62,599 nucleotides of DNA, taken from contig WQSR01000011.1 in NCBI GenBank assembly GCA_009787785.1, positions 1 to 62,599 on the forward strand. Reading direction: 5' to 3'. Numbering within the stretch: position 1 is the first letter of the stretch; every line of letters begins with the position of its first letter. The notes below the pieces were generated by a model that saw only the letters and a list, made by a program, of their open reading frames with translations, searched no databases and was not told the origin of the DNA. The position numbers and the translations under genes are program-made. This DNA is from Defluviitaleaceae bacterium. Lineage in GTDB: Bacteria > Bacillota > Clostridia > Lachnospirales > WQUN01. Of the stretch, positions 1 to 8,225 are shown piece by piece.

Positions 1-1709
1 CCCCCAATGGGCGGGGGCGGCGGGGCAGGGGTGGGGAAGGGGTTGCCGTCATAGGGGGGGGCCGGCGTTGCGGGGGGCCAGGGGCTTACCTGTATGCGGG
101 TGAGCAAAATCACGCGCTCCGTTTCCCCCGGCACGATGTCCACACCCACGGGGGTTTCCTCGTAGCCGGGCAACCGTGCCACGATGGTATAGGAGCCCAA
201 GGGCAGTTCGTGTAGCAATTCAGAATGCCCCACGAAAACGCCGTCAATGAAAATCTGCGCGTTGGTGGGCAAAGTGACCACCCGTAGCATCCCCATCCGG
301 GCGGCTTCCTCCAATTCGAAGGTGATGCTTCCCATCGTACCCGTTACATTGACGATTTGCTCCTGGGTAATATAGCCATAGCTTTCCACGCGGATAATAT
401 ATTCGCCAAACTCCAGGCGAGCCGGGCCGGTACCTTCATGGCGTTCGCCATTAATAAAAATCATGGCGTCCTCCGGGGTGGTGTTGATATGCAGATGCCC
501 GGTGCGCAGTTGCGCGTCGTTTAAATTGAGGAGAAAGGTTTCGCCCTGTTGGATTTCGATGGTCTGCACGAAGGTTTCGATATTGTCGCCGTTCACCACC
601 ACGCTGTGCCGGCCCTCTTGCAACTGGATGAGCCCCAGCTCAAAAAGGGAGAGGAACTGGTTGCCGATTTCTATGGTGCCGCGCTGTACGCGGTAGGCGT
701 TGGCCACCTGCAAGAAGCCGTGCCCCGCGTCCAATTGGATTAACCATACCCGGTTGCCGTACCCCAAAAGGGTCACGGAATTTTCGGGCTGGATATGGGC
801 GATGGGGAAGGGATGGCCGCGATACAGCACCATGGTCAAATGATGGCTGAAGGTGAATTGGTCGATGCCCGCCGTGATGGTGTCGTTTTCCAGGTCGATG
901 CGCAAATTGGTCTGCAACCGGCGTTCCCAGGCATCACGGCTCTGGTGGGCAGAGAGCAGGTTGTCGGTGCGGGCGTCAAAGCTGATGTCCACCAGCTGGC
1001 CGATTTCCAGCTCGCCAAAATGCATGGGGCGGCCATGGATATTGGTCATGTCCGTTGTGTCGGTATAATAAAAGGACTGCCGCAATCCCGTGGCAAGGTC
1101 TACCACTTCAATGCCGGATGAAGCGGTGCCCACATTGATTCGCGTAATTTGCGCCATAAGCGTACGCGCTTCGATGGGGATGACGATTTCCGGCGTGGGG
1201 GTAGGGGTGGGCGCGGGCGCGGCTATGGTTGTACGCTCCCGGATGGATGGGAAATGTAAAAGGAAAAAGATAAGGAACCCCGCAACGCCTATCACCATGG
1301 CGAAAATGTACAAAGCGGCGAACCGTTTCTTGCGAAGGGCAAGCTTTTTGGGCCGTGGGGCACGCCTCAAGCCCGTGGGGGGCGGGTCGCGACGGTCCTC
1401 CACGGGGGCTTCCTTCCGTCTGGGGAGACGTGAGATGAGCTGAGGGTCCAGCCGGGTTGGCCGCGCTATGGGCGGGCGGGTAGGTTCCAGACGCGGGGAA
1501 GGGGAACGCTCCGGGGGCGGGGTTACGCGCTCAAACATAGGCCGCCGGGAAGACGGAGCCGGAGGCTCTTCCTCATAGCTTTCCTCGAAGGGTTCAAAGG
1601 TCAAGGGCTCCTCGTCCCCGCCCGAGGTCAGGAAAAAGTCCTCGCCGTCATCGTCCTCGCCCGGCCCGGTAAGGGGGTAATCCGGGAAGGGATTATCTTT
1701 ATCATTCAT
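1..1709 (-). CDS. PEGA-domain membrane protein, 3' end outside window
   Basis: The reading frame is open from an ATG at 1709 to the left edge, giving about 569 visible residues without a stop. The first ~125 residues are acidic, then proline- and arginine-rich and probably cytoplasmic. One hydrophobic segment follows at about residues 127-148 and then a large presumably extracellular region. That region contains several PEGA-like repeats, recognisable by phrases such as INTTPEDAMIFING and VVTLPTNAQIFIDG, and ends in a proline-rich stretch. PEGA domains are generally taken to be surface or cell-wall interaction modules; no catalytic motif is visible. An AGGAG ribosome site lies about ten bases before the ATG. 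The gene diverges from the YgiQ-like gene, and the shared upstream region carries four 11-bp repeats. The function is unknown and the C-terminus cannot be seen. Confidence 0.8.
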   Translation of the reverse strand, partial: MNDKDNPFPDYPLTGPGEDDDGEDFFLTSGGDEEPLTFEPFEESYEEEPPAPSSRRPMFERVTPPPERSPSPRLEPTRPPIARPTRLDPQLISRLPRRKEAPVEDRRDPPPTGLRRAPRPKKLALRKKRFAALYIFAMVIGVAGFLIFFLLHFPSIRERTTIAAPAPTPTPTPEIVIPIEARTLMAQITRINVGTASSGIEVVDLATGLRQSFYYTDTTDMTNIHGRPMHFGELEIGQLVDISFDARTDNLLSAHQSRDAWERRLQTNLRIDLENDTITAGIDQFTFSHHLTMVLYRGHPFPIAHIQPENSVTLLGYGNRVWLIQLDAGHGFLQVANAYRVQRGTIEIGNQFLSLFELGLIQLQEGRHSVVVNGDNIETFVQTIEIQQGETFLLNLNDAQLRTGHLHINTTPEDAMIFINGERHEGTGPARLEFGEYIIRVESYGYITQEQIVNVTGTMGSITFELEEAARMGMLRVVTLPTNAQIFIDGVFVGHSELLHELPLGSYTIVARLPGYEETPVGVDIVPGETERVILLTRIQVSPWPPATPAPPYDGNPFPTPAPPPPPIG

Positions 1710-1740
1710 GTGTATTAAACTCCTATTTTCGCGCTATCAT

Positions 1741-1783
1741 GGGTAATGCATGGGTAATGCAGGGGTAATACGTAGGTAATAAT
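1741..1783. repeat. Four 11-bp tandem repeats (GGGTAAT core), putative operator
   Basis: The heptamer GGGTAAT starts at 1741, 1752 and 1763, and AGGTAAT starts at 1774. The spacing is exactly 11 bp each time, one helical turn, so all copies face the same side of the DNA. The array sits 32 bp upstream of the PEGA-protein start and 69 bp upstream of the YgiQ start. Helically phased direct repeats are typical of OmpR/PhoP-type regulator sites, but which regulator binds here is inference. Confidence 0.6.
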
Positions 1784-1851
1784 ACTTTGGACTATAAAAA
1801 TGTGCAAGTATACGTTATTATAGCATATTCTTATTTACCCCGGATGATTTT

Positions 1852-3687
1852 ATGCCTTTTTTGCCTGTAAACAATTGCAATGCCGTTGCGCCACCGTTGC
1901 GTCTGCCCGTTGATTTTATTTTGGTGACGGGGGACGCCTATGTGGACCATCCCTCCTTCGGGGCGGCGGTGATGGCAAGGGTGCTGGAATCACGGGGGTA
2001 TTCGATTGCGATTATTGCCCAGCCACAGTGGAAGACCGCGGAGGATTTTACGCGGTTTGGCCGCCCCCGGCTGGCTTTTTTGGTTACGGGCGGAAATATC
2101 GACTCTATGGTGAACCACTATACCGTGGCCTTGCACAAACGCAAGACCGACGCCTATTCCCCCGGCGGGCAGGTAGGAAAACGACCCAACCGCGCCACCA
2201 TCGTGTATAGCAATAAAATCCGCGAAGCCTACAAGGATGTGCCCATTATCATTGGCGGGCTGGAAGCCAGCTTGCGCCGGTTGGCGCACTATGATTATTG
2301 GGATAACACCGTGCGCCGCTCCATTTTGCTGGACAGTGCGGCGGATTTGCTGGTGTATGGCATGGGCGAGGGGCAAATGGTGGAAATTGCCGAAGCCTTG
2401 GAAAGCGGCTTGGCGGTGAGGGATTTGGTGTTCATCCGGGGGACGGTTTTTAAGACAAAGGATATCAGCGTTGTTGACAATCCCGTGCTACTTCCTTCGT
2501 ATACAGCCGTAAAAGATGCAACCGCAGGGGCAAAAAAAGAATACGCACGGAGTTTTATGCTACAAAGCTATAACACGGACTATCTCACGGCACGGCCTCT
2601 GGCAGAGGACTATGGAAACACTTTCGTGGTGCAAAATCCACCCGCCGTGCCGCTCACCACGCCGGAGCTGGACAGGGTATATGCCTTGCCCTACATGCGC
2701 GACTATCACCCCATGTACGAAAAGGACGGCGGCGTGCCCGCCATAGAAGAGGTGCGCTTCAGTATCACTGCCAGCAGGGGATGCTTCGGGGGTTGTAGCT
2801 TCTGCGCGTTGCACTTTCATCAGGGGAAAATGGTACGCTCCCGCAGCCATAAATCCGTCATTGCCGAAGCAACGCGCTTCACCCACGACCCGGCCTTTAA
2901 AGGATATATCCACGATGTGGGCGGGCCGACGGCGAATTTTCGCAAGCCGCCCTGCCACCGCTGGGAGAACGCCGCAAATGGGACAGCAGACCCGAAGCCC
3001 TGTAAACGCCAATGCCTGACCCCCCAGCCCTGCCCGAATTTGCAATGCGACCATGGAGAATATCTCACCCTGCTAAAAAAACTGCGGGAAATCCCCAAGG
3101 TAAAAAAAGTGTTTATCCGCTCGGGGATACGGTTCGACTACGTATTGCACGACCCCAAGGGCGAAAAATTTTTACAGGAGCTGTGCGCCCATCACATCAG
3201 CGGCCGCCTGAAAGTCGCGCCGGAGCATGTGTCGAACAAAGTTTTATCCTACATGGGCAAGCCCAATTTTGACGCCTATACGAAATTTGTCGAATCTTTT
3301 TCGGCTGTGAACAAAAAAGAACAATTTATTGTGCCCTATCTCATGTCCAGCCACCCCGGTTGCAACCTCGACGACGCCATCGCCCTCGCCGAATATTTGC
3401 AAAGCATCGGCGCGCAACCGGAAGCGGTGCAGGATTTTTACCCCACGCCGGGGACCCTTTCCACCTGCATGTACTACACGGGGCTGGACCCCCGCACCGG
3501 CAAGCGCGTTTTTGTGCCCAAGTCTCAACGGGAAAAGACCACCCAGCGGGCGTTGATGCAATACCGCCTGCCCGCAAACTATGACATCGTAAAAAACGCC
3601 TTGCTCCGCGCCGGACGCAAGGATTTAATCGGCCACGACCCAAGGGCGTTGATACGGCCACGAAAAGGGAAGGGGAGTAGGGTATGA
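1852..3687 (+). CDS. ygiQ: YgiQ family radical SAM protein (UPF0313)
   Basis: The 611-residue protein matches the YgiQ/UPF0313 radical SAM family. It has the family's N-terminal signature VTGDAYVDHPSFG, a central radical SAM cluster motif CFGGCSFC with cysteines 311, 315 and 318, and later conserved stretches such as KVAPEHVS and QDFYPTPGTLSTCMYYTG. The length is close to the family norm. The iron-sulfur cluster is expected to cleave S-adenosylmethionine, but the substrate of the family is not established. The ATG at 1852 has only a weak ribosome site, yet the conserved N-terminus starts shortly afterwards. The stop overlaps the start of the next gene by four bases, so the two are co-transcribed. 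Confidence 0.93.
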   Translation: MPFLPVNNCNAVAPPLRLPVDFILVTGDAYVDHPSFGAAVMARVLESRGYSIAIIAQPQWKTAEDFTRFGRPRLAFLVTGGNIDSMVNHYTVALHKRKTDAYSPGGQVGKRPNRATIVYSNKIREAYKDVPIIIGGLEASLRRLAHYDYWDNTVRRSILLDSAADLLVYGMGEGQMVEIAEALESGLAVRDLVFIRGTVFKTKDISVVDNPVLLPSYTAVKDATAGAKKEYARSFMLQSYNTDYLTARPLAEDYGNTFVVQNPPAVPLTTPELDRVYALPYMRDYHPMYEKDGGVPAIEEVRFSITASRGCFGGCSFCALHFHQGKMVRSRSHKSVIAEATRFTHDPAFKGYIHDVGGPTANFRKPPCHRWENAANGTADPKPCKRQCLTPQPCPNLQCDHGEYLTLLKKLREIPKVKKVFIRSGIRFDYVLHDPKGEKFLQELCAHHISGRLKVAPEHVSNKVLSYMGKPNFDAYTKFVESFSAVNKKEQFIVPYLMSSHPGCNLDDAIALAEYLQSIGAQPEAVQDFYPTPGTLSTCMYYTGLDPRTGKRVFVPKSQREKTTQRALMQYRLPANYDIVKNALLRAGRKDLIGHDPRALIRPRKGKGSRV

Positions 3688-4271
3688 AAAAAATTATCAT
3701 TGTCGGCGGCTTCCCGGCAACGGGGAAATCCACGTTTTCGCGGGAGCTGTCACAGCGGTTGCGCATTCCCGTTTTCAATAAGGATATAATCAAGGAAATG
3801 ATAGCCGACGGCTTCGGCCCGGAAAACGCGGAGTTTATGAATCGCAACAGGAGCGGGAGCGCGGCAACCTTCCTGCTGTTGCTCCATATCGCCGAGCAAT
3901 TTTTTCAAACGGGAAATGTGTGCATCATTGAGAGCAATTTTACGATGCTTTACCCACAGCCGCTAAGCGAGAGCGAACAGATGAAGCAATTAATCGCAAA
4001 ATATGACTACGAGTGCCTTACCTTTGCTTTCACAGGTGATGCGGATATCTTGGGGCAACGCTATGATAAACGAAACGATGAACGGCATTGGGTTCATACA
4101 AAATTTTCCAAGGATGTTATCACAAATGATTGCCGTCATTCCAAGCTCGATGAAATCAACATCGGCCAAACGATAAAAGTAGACACAACATCCTTTGATG
4201 CCGTGGACTTTGAGGCATTATACGAAACCGCGAAGGGATTTATAGCAAATAAAGGATTTATAGCAAATTAA
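3684..4271 (+). CDS. P-loop ATP-binding protein / putative small-molecule kinase
   Basis: This 195-residue protein begins with a Walker A motif, GGFPATGKST, at residues 8-17 and resembles the AAA_33/zeta-toxin-like group of small P-loop kinases. The rest has no recognisable specificity motif, so the substrate is unknown. Its ATG overlaps the ygiQ stop in an ATGA arrangement, which implies translational coupling. The C-terminus carries a tandem duplication, KGFIAN repeated twice, caused by an exact-length 18-bp duplication just before the stop codon. Base composition becomes more AT-rich through this gene, marking the boundary to the accessory region. Confidence 0.75.
   Translation: MKKIIIVGGFPATGKSTFSRELSQRLRIPVFNKDIIKEMIADGFGPENAEFMNRNRSGSAATFLLLLHIAEQFFQTGNVCIIESNFTMLYPQPLSESEQMKQLIAKYDYECLTFAFTGDADILGQRYDKRNDERHWVHTKFSKDVITNDCRHSKLDEINIGQTIKVDTTSFDAVDFEALYETAKGFIANKGFIAN
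4233..4268. repeat. 18-bp tandem duplication at the 3' end of the P-loop gene
   Basis: The 18 bases at 4233-4250 are repeated at 4251-4268 with one mismatch, adding six residues to the protein C-terminus. The pattern is typical of a recent slippage duplication. Confidence 0.8.
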
Positions 4272-4280
4272 AGGGGGGCG

Positions 4281-4306
4281 CGTAGTGGGGTGCCGTAGTG
4301 GGGTGC
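4281..4306. repeat. 13-bp tandem duplication CGTAGTGGGGTGC
   Basis: Two perfect adjacent copies lie at 4281-4293 and 4294-4306 in the gap between two convergent genes. A third small duplication, GGTTTACGCAT in a 13-bp period, starts at 4357 and 4370 and includes the stop codon of the minus-strand gene. Confidence 0.8.
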
Positions 4307-4321
4307 CTTTCTCCGTCCTTA

Positions 4322-4355
4322 ATCTATTCGCAAAAGACAACTTTTGCGAATAGAT
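4322..4355. terminator. Perfect 15-bp stem-loop between convergent genes
   Basis: ATCTATTCGCAAAAG at 4322-4336 pairs perfectly with 4341-4355 around an ACAA loop. It lies between two genes that converge, so a bidirectional termination role is plausible. Neither strand has a T-run after the stem, so it is not a classical intrinsic terminator and could instead be a small repeat-element relic. Confidence 0.45.
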
Positions 4356-4372
4356 GGGTTTACGCATTAGGT

Positions 4373-5164
4373 TTACGCATACCGTTTTAACGTACGCAAG
4401 CACAATACCATCCCGATACCGTTGGCAATAACAAATATAATGCCCCACGAAAAAACAAAGGGCTCCACCGTTGTATCGTTAATAACCATTCCCGCCGCCG
4501 GTGGAAAATATGTCGCAGTATCATAATATATATCTACAAACATACTCGTAAACGCATTGACAACAGAAACCCCGATACCGATATAACTTAGCACCAAAAA
4601 AGAACCCAGCCCATCGAGGGGCGTGTATTTGCCTGTTGTTATACGTTCCTTGATGGCGTTCAACACCTTTAGCAATGCCAAGAAGAAGTATTTGATTATC
4701 AGATACCCAATCCCGCCAACAATGGCAAGCAGGAATAAAAATGAAATCCCCTGCATAGTGGCGAAAAGAACCGCAATGCCCGTAATCCCAAAAACAATGC
4801 AAATCAAAATCAAATTCAGCACAACGGAAACCTTGAACATCGCAAGCGCGGTCAAGGTTTTTTTGTAAGCCGTATGGGAAAACGCTTCCAAGACTAAAAT
4901 CCACAATGCGGCTATATGAACCGTGGCAAAGGCGATATCCAAGATATTTTGCCAGGTAAAACCGAAAAAAATATTCCCAACCGTACCAACGGTAATCAAC
5001 AAGCACCCCAAAAGGAATGGAACACTCCGGGTCAATCGTTTAATTTCCATTAAATAGTCTTGCGCCACAGGCGTGCTGTCTGACTGGCTGTCGTTCCATG
5101 TGCCACACGCACCACAGGTACGCCCGACGCTACTTATCACATCGCCGCAACGTTTACATATCAC
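4373..5164 (-). CDS. Zinc-ribbon multi-pass membrane protein, unknown function
   Basis: The 263-residue protein opens with a CxxC...CxxC zinc ribbon (CKRCGDVISSVGRTCGACG) followed by about five or six hydrophobic segments. No transporter or enzyme motif is recognised. Translation probably starts at the GTG at 5164, which follows a GGGGGGCGG ribosome site and lies only 12 bases after the previous gene, so it belongs to the operon of the HipA-like kinase. The C-terminal stop lies in a small tandem duplication. Its possible link to the kinase is inferred from gene order only. Confidence 0.7.
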   Translation of the reverse strand: MICKRCGDVISSVGRTCGACGTWNDSQSDSTPVAQDYLMEIKRLTRSVPFLLGCLLITVGTVGNIFFGFTWQNILDIAFATVHIAALWILVLEAFSHTAYKKTLTALAMFKVSVVLNLILICIVFGITGIAVLFATMQGISFLFLLAIVGGIGYLIIKYFFLALLKVLNAIKERITTGKYTPLDGLGSFLVLSYIGIGVSVVNAFTSMFVDIYYDTATYFPPAAGMVINDTTVEPFVFSWGIIFVIANGIGMVLCLRTLKRYA

Positions 5165-5176
5165 AGAGCCGCCCCC

Positions 5177-5506
5177 CTAACGAACTGCCTCCACAAAAAA
5201 CAAATCCCCTATAAACCTGCCATTATTATATTTGAAGAAGCTGTACGCGTTATATTTCGTTTCGCCTATCTTTTGTATCAGCGCGTCAATAATTTCATTG
5301 TGCGGTTCCGGGGCCCTATCCATCACCCACATTTTAATGCTATCGCTCTCACTCATATTGCCATGCCCATACAACAGGAACGAAGGAAGAGAACCGCTAT
5401 ATTCAGCATTTCGTTCAAAAGAGAACGTATCGGCAGACTCATCTATTTCCAGTCTACCCAACGGAATTTCTGAATGACTGTGCTTCAGCAAAAAAACGTC
5501 CGACAT
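5177..5506 (-). CDS. Small protein resembling the HipA N-terminal subdomain
   Basis: This 109-residue protein overlaps the end of the upstream kinase gene by about 53 bases in another frame and starts at an ATG preceded by AGGGCGG. Its early part (PLGRLEIDE, FSFERNAEY, SLPSFLLYG) has the strand pattern of the N-terminal subdomain of HipA-type kinases, and its end reads NGRFIGDLFFVE. The adjacent kinase lacks that subdomain. The arrangement recalls HipS/HipT of the HipBST systems, where the short protein neutralises the kinase, but the gene order differs and no HipB-like DNA-binding gene is present. The similarity is weak and judged by eye. Confidence 0.55.
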   Translation of the reverse strand: MSDVFLLKHSHSEIPLGRLEIDESADTFSFERNAEYSGSLPSFLLYGHGNMSESDSIKMWVMDRAPEPHNEIIDALIQKIGETKYNAYSFFKYNNGRFIGDLFFVEAVR

Positions 5507-6371
5507 GCTTTAACCGCCCTTTCACCAGTGATTTAATAAACGTTAGTCGCTTGGTGCTGTAATAGTGCTTAACGCAGTCAAGAGAATCCAAGAATCGCGC
5601 ATATATGAAGGCTTCGTTAAAAACGAAGCTGAAACCCGGATGAACATGCTTTAACGCAAATATCAGTTGCGCGTCCAGCCGTTTTCCGAAAGTTTTGTGG
5701 ATGGGTACTTTGTCGAAATAAGATTCAGATAATTCGGAGTCTAAGATATCATGGAACAAACACGCACCCGAATCAAAAACGGGCGACATTTGATTCCCCA
5801 CCAAGCCCAAATTTTTCGAGTGGCGGTCGCTCTGGTTGGTAATGTAATCTAAAAAAAGCAAATCATTCAACGCGGGTTGGATATCAAATTTTTCCGAGAA
5901 GTCCAAATACGCATCTGTCCCCTCCCCCAACATCATACGCCTACGTACATCTCTGTAATGCACCAAGTCCCCGAATATTTTTGTAAGTGCGGCCTGTGCT
6001 TCAATGGTGTCCCCTGTTTCTGTATCCTTATATTTAATATACACCAACCGATATTGCGCGGCAGGAATGCCTAACGCTTTGCAAAATAAGCAAGCCAATT
6101 CCTCATTGACGGCATCCGTCAGCTGATGCCCATACTCGTTGATACTGCACCGTTTTATCATGAATGCGCCATCAAACAAATCCCATTTCGGCAACGCGCC
6201 CGAGCTCAACGTCGAACCCCCATGATACGGCATGTCCGTCAAGTCGAAATGAGTGGCTGAATTAATTTCGTTAATGCTCACATTTGAACGATACACGCAA
6301 AACCCTCCGCATTCATTGTAATCCATGTATAGGCGAAAAACAATGAGCCGTTTTTTGCACCCCAAGGGCAT
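5454..6371 (-). CDS. HipA-like serine/threonine kinase domain protein
   Basis: The 305-residue frame carries the HipA C-terminal kinase signature: FLDYITNQSDRHSKNLGL, with catalytic D182 and N187, followed by PVFDSGACL with the metal-binding D200. HipA enzymes phosphorylate translation factors such as glutamyl-tRNA synthetase and cause growth arrest, but the target here is unknown. At 305 residues it is shorter than HipA (about 440) and lacks the usual N-terminal subdomain, which may be supplied by the overlapping downstream gene. The ATG at 6371 has no ribosome site and lies inside the promoter of the divergent regulator, so a later start, for example 6326, is possible. The gene is AT-rich relative to its neighbours, suggesting acquisition. 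Confidence 0.7.
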   Translation of the reverse strand: MPLGCKKRLIVFRLYMDYNECGGFCVYRSNVSINEINSATHFDLTDMPYHGGSTLSSGALPKWDLFDGAFMIKRCSINEYGHQLTDAVNEELACLFCKALGIPAAQYRLVYIKYKDTETGDTIEAQAALTKIFGDLVHYRDVRRRMMLGEGTDAYLDFSEKFDIQPALNDLLFLDYITNQSDRHSKNLGLVGNQMSPVFDSGACLFHDILDSELSESYFDKVPIHKTFGKRLDAQLIFALKHVHPGFSFVFNEAFIYARFLDSLDCVKHYYSTKRLTFIKSLVKGRLKHVGRFFAEAQSFRNSVG

Positions 6372-6384
6372 ATCGGTGTAAAAT
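6355..6384 (+). promoter_or_regulatory. Candidate sigma-A promoter of the two-component operon
   Basis: TTGCAC at 6355-6360 and TAAAAT at 6379-6384 are separated by 18 bp, a short distance before the regulator start at 6405. This is a reasonable but not perfect match. Confidence 0.45.
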
Positions 6385-6404
6385 ATACGCTAGGAGTGAT
6401 GCTC

Positions 6405-7094
6405 ATGCAGAAAATGCTTATCGCCGACGACAACCGCCAAATTGTGTCGGTGCTTTCCGAATATGCCAAGAAGGACGGCTTCGAGGTGACTTGCGCCTAC
6501 GACGGCGGGGAGGCGTTGGACATTGCGGAGGCGGTTTCCTTTGACATGATTTTGCTGGATGTGATGATGCCGGGGATGGACGGCTTTGCCATATGCAAGG
6601 CGATTCGAAAGGCTTCCAATGTGCCGATTATTATGATTACGGCGCGGGGTGAGGATTTTGAGCGGATTATGGGGCTGGACAACGGCGCGGATGATTATAT
6701 CGTAAAGCCCTTTTCCCCCGGCGAGGTGATGGCGCGGGTTCGGGCGGTGCTTCGGCGGCTGGGAGATGGCGGGAAGGTTTTTAATTTCGGCGGCCTGACG
6801 GTTTCCTTGGAAAAATATACGGTTCACATCGACGGGCAACCCATTTCACTGACTAAAAAGGAAACGGAGCTTTTGTATACCTTGGGGACGAACAAGGACA
6901 AGGTTTTCTCCAGGGACAAGCTACTGGATGGCTTGTGGGGGTATGATTACTTGGGCGATGCCCGCACGGTGGATACGCACATCAAGCGGCTTAGGGCCAA
7001 ATTGTCCGCCCTCCCCCACCCCGGCTGGGAGATTGTGACGGTGTGGGGCGCGGGGTATAAGTTTGACACATCGGGTGCCGGAGGTGGCGCGTGA
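6405..7094 (+). CDS. OmpR/PhoB-family response regulator
   Basis: A receiver domain occupies the first ~115 residues with the acidic patch IADDN, the phosphoacceptor D52 in LLDVMMPGMDG, the conserved threonine in MITARG and the lysine in VKPFSPGE. A winged-helix DNA-binding domain follows, ending with the typical VDTHIKRLRAKL and VWGAGYKF. The ATG at 6405 is preferred because AGGAG lies eight bases before it; ATG 6399 and GTG 6396 are too close. The GTG of the histidine kinase overlaps the stop, so the pair is co-translated. Target genes are unknown. Confidence 0.92.
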   Translation: MQKMLIADDNRQIVSVLSEYAKKDGFEVTCAYDGGEALDIAEAVSFDMILLDVMMPGMDGFAICKAIRKASNVPIIMITARGEDFERIMGLDNGADDYIVKPFSPGEVMARVRAVLRRLGDGGKVFNFGGLTVSLEKYTVHIDGQPISLTKKETELLYTLGTNKDKVFSRDKLLDGLWGYDYLGDARTVDTHIKRLRAKLSALPHPGWEIVTVWGAGYKFDTSGAGGGA

Positions 7095-8164
7095 GAAAGC
7101 GGATTTTGTTGTATCTGGTGTTGCCCTTTTCTGTGGCCTTCGTGGTGTTTACACTAATTGTGGCCATGTATGTATCCAATTTACTCAACCAATACCAGGT
7201 GGAGACGGGCAATTGGCTGTTAATTTACAGCATCGGCGCGGGAATGTTCCTGTGCCTGTTGAAGGTGGCGGCCTTGTCCCTGCGCGTGACCAAGCCGCTG
7301 GATAAAATGAAGACCGCCGCGCTGGGCATTAAAGGCGGCGATTATACCGCCCAAACGGGGGTAAACCAATCCGACGAAATCGGCGAGCTGGCTTCTATTT
7401 TGGACGATATGGCGCGGAAGCTGGGGGAAGCCTCCGAGGCGAAAGAGGCTTCCGAAAAACGGCGGCAGGATTTTATGGCCAATATTTCCCACGAGCTGCG
7501 CACGCCGATAACCGTACTGCGCGGTTCCCTGGAGGCTTTGCGGGACGGGGTTGTGGCCGAGCCCGCGCTGGTGAAGGAATATTACGCCCAGATGCACACC
7601 GAGAGCCTGTATCTCGAACGGCTGGTGACGGATTTGTTCGACCTTGCGCGCTTGCAGAGCACGGAATTTTCCGTGGACATGGAAGACGTGGATATGATGA
7701 ACGTCATCAAGGACGCGGTGCGCACCATGACCCCCATCGCGGCGGAAAAAGGGGTGTCCCTCCCCTGCCCCGAGGCCAACGATGACGCGCATGACGCAAA
7801 TTCGCGAAGTGATTCTTCCATTTATATACCCCCCGTGATGGGTGATTACGGGCGGCTCAAGCAGTTGTTCATCGCCCTGCTGGACAACGCAATCAAGTTC
7901 ACCCCCCGGGGGAAAAACGTGGCAACGCGCCTGCGCGAGGACGGCGGCCGTGTTTGTGTCACCATCCAGGACGAAGGCGGCGGGATTTCCGGCGAGGATT
8001 TGCCGCGTATATTCGAACGCTTCTATCGTAGTACCTCACCGGACAACCGGACGGGCACGGGGCTGGGGCTTCCCATCGCCAAGCAAATCGCTGACCGCCA
8101 CGGCGCGGAGGTAAAAGTCGCCAGCGAACTGGGGCGGGGCACGACGGTAGAGGTGGTGTTTTAA
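7091..8164 (+). CDS. Sensor histidine kinase (HAMP-HisKA-HATPase)
   Basis: Two membrane segments, about residues 4-28 and 42-65, enclose only a very short external loop, so the signal is probably sensed in the membrane or envelope interface. A HAMP linker follows, then the HisKA motif NISHELRTP with phospho-accepting H134, and a catalytic ATPase domain with the N box LLDNAIKFTPRG, DEGGGI and TGTGLGLPI. The length of 357 residues is normal for a short-loop sensor kinase. The GTG start overlaps the regulator gene by four bases. Confidence 0.92.
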   Translation: MRKRILLYLVLPFSVAFVVFTLIVAMYVSNLLNQYQVETGNWLLIYSIGAGMFLCLLKVAALSLRVTKPLDKMKTAALGIKGGDYTAQTGVNQSDEIGELASILDDMARKLGEASEAKEASEKRRQDFMANISHELRTPITVLRGSLEALRDGVVAEPALVKEYYAQMHTESLYLERLVTDLFDLARLQSTEFSVDMEDVDMMNVIKDAVRTMTPIAAEKGVSLPCPEANDDAHDANSRSDSSIYIPPVMGDYGRLKQLFIALLDNAIKFTPRGKNVATRLREDGGRVCVTIQDEGGGISGEDLPRIFERFYRSTSPDNRTGTGLGLPIAKQIADRHGAEVKVASELGRGTTVEVVF

Positions 8165-8174
8165 ACAATATCAT

Positions 8175-8203
8175 TTGACACGTATCAGAACACGTATTAA
8201 TAT
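8175..8203 (+). promoter_or_regulatory. hicAB promoter with overlapping direct repeats
   Basis: A consensus -35 TTGACA (8175-8180) and -10 TAATAT (8198-8203) have a 17-bp spacer. ACACGTAT occurs at 8178-8185 and again at 8190-8197, between and overlapping the two boxes, one helical turn apart. HicB antitoxins repress their own promoters, so these copies are a plausible operator. Confidence 0.65.
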
Positions 8204-8225
8204 GAACACGAGGAAGGGGCACAGC

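Noticed and set aside
1741..1783. CRISPR-like array
   Set aside because: The 11-bp units are directly adjacent without spacers and there are only four.
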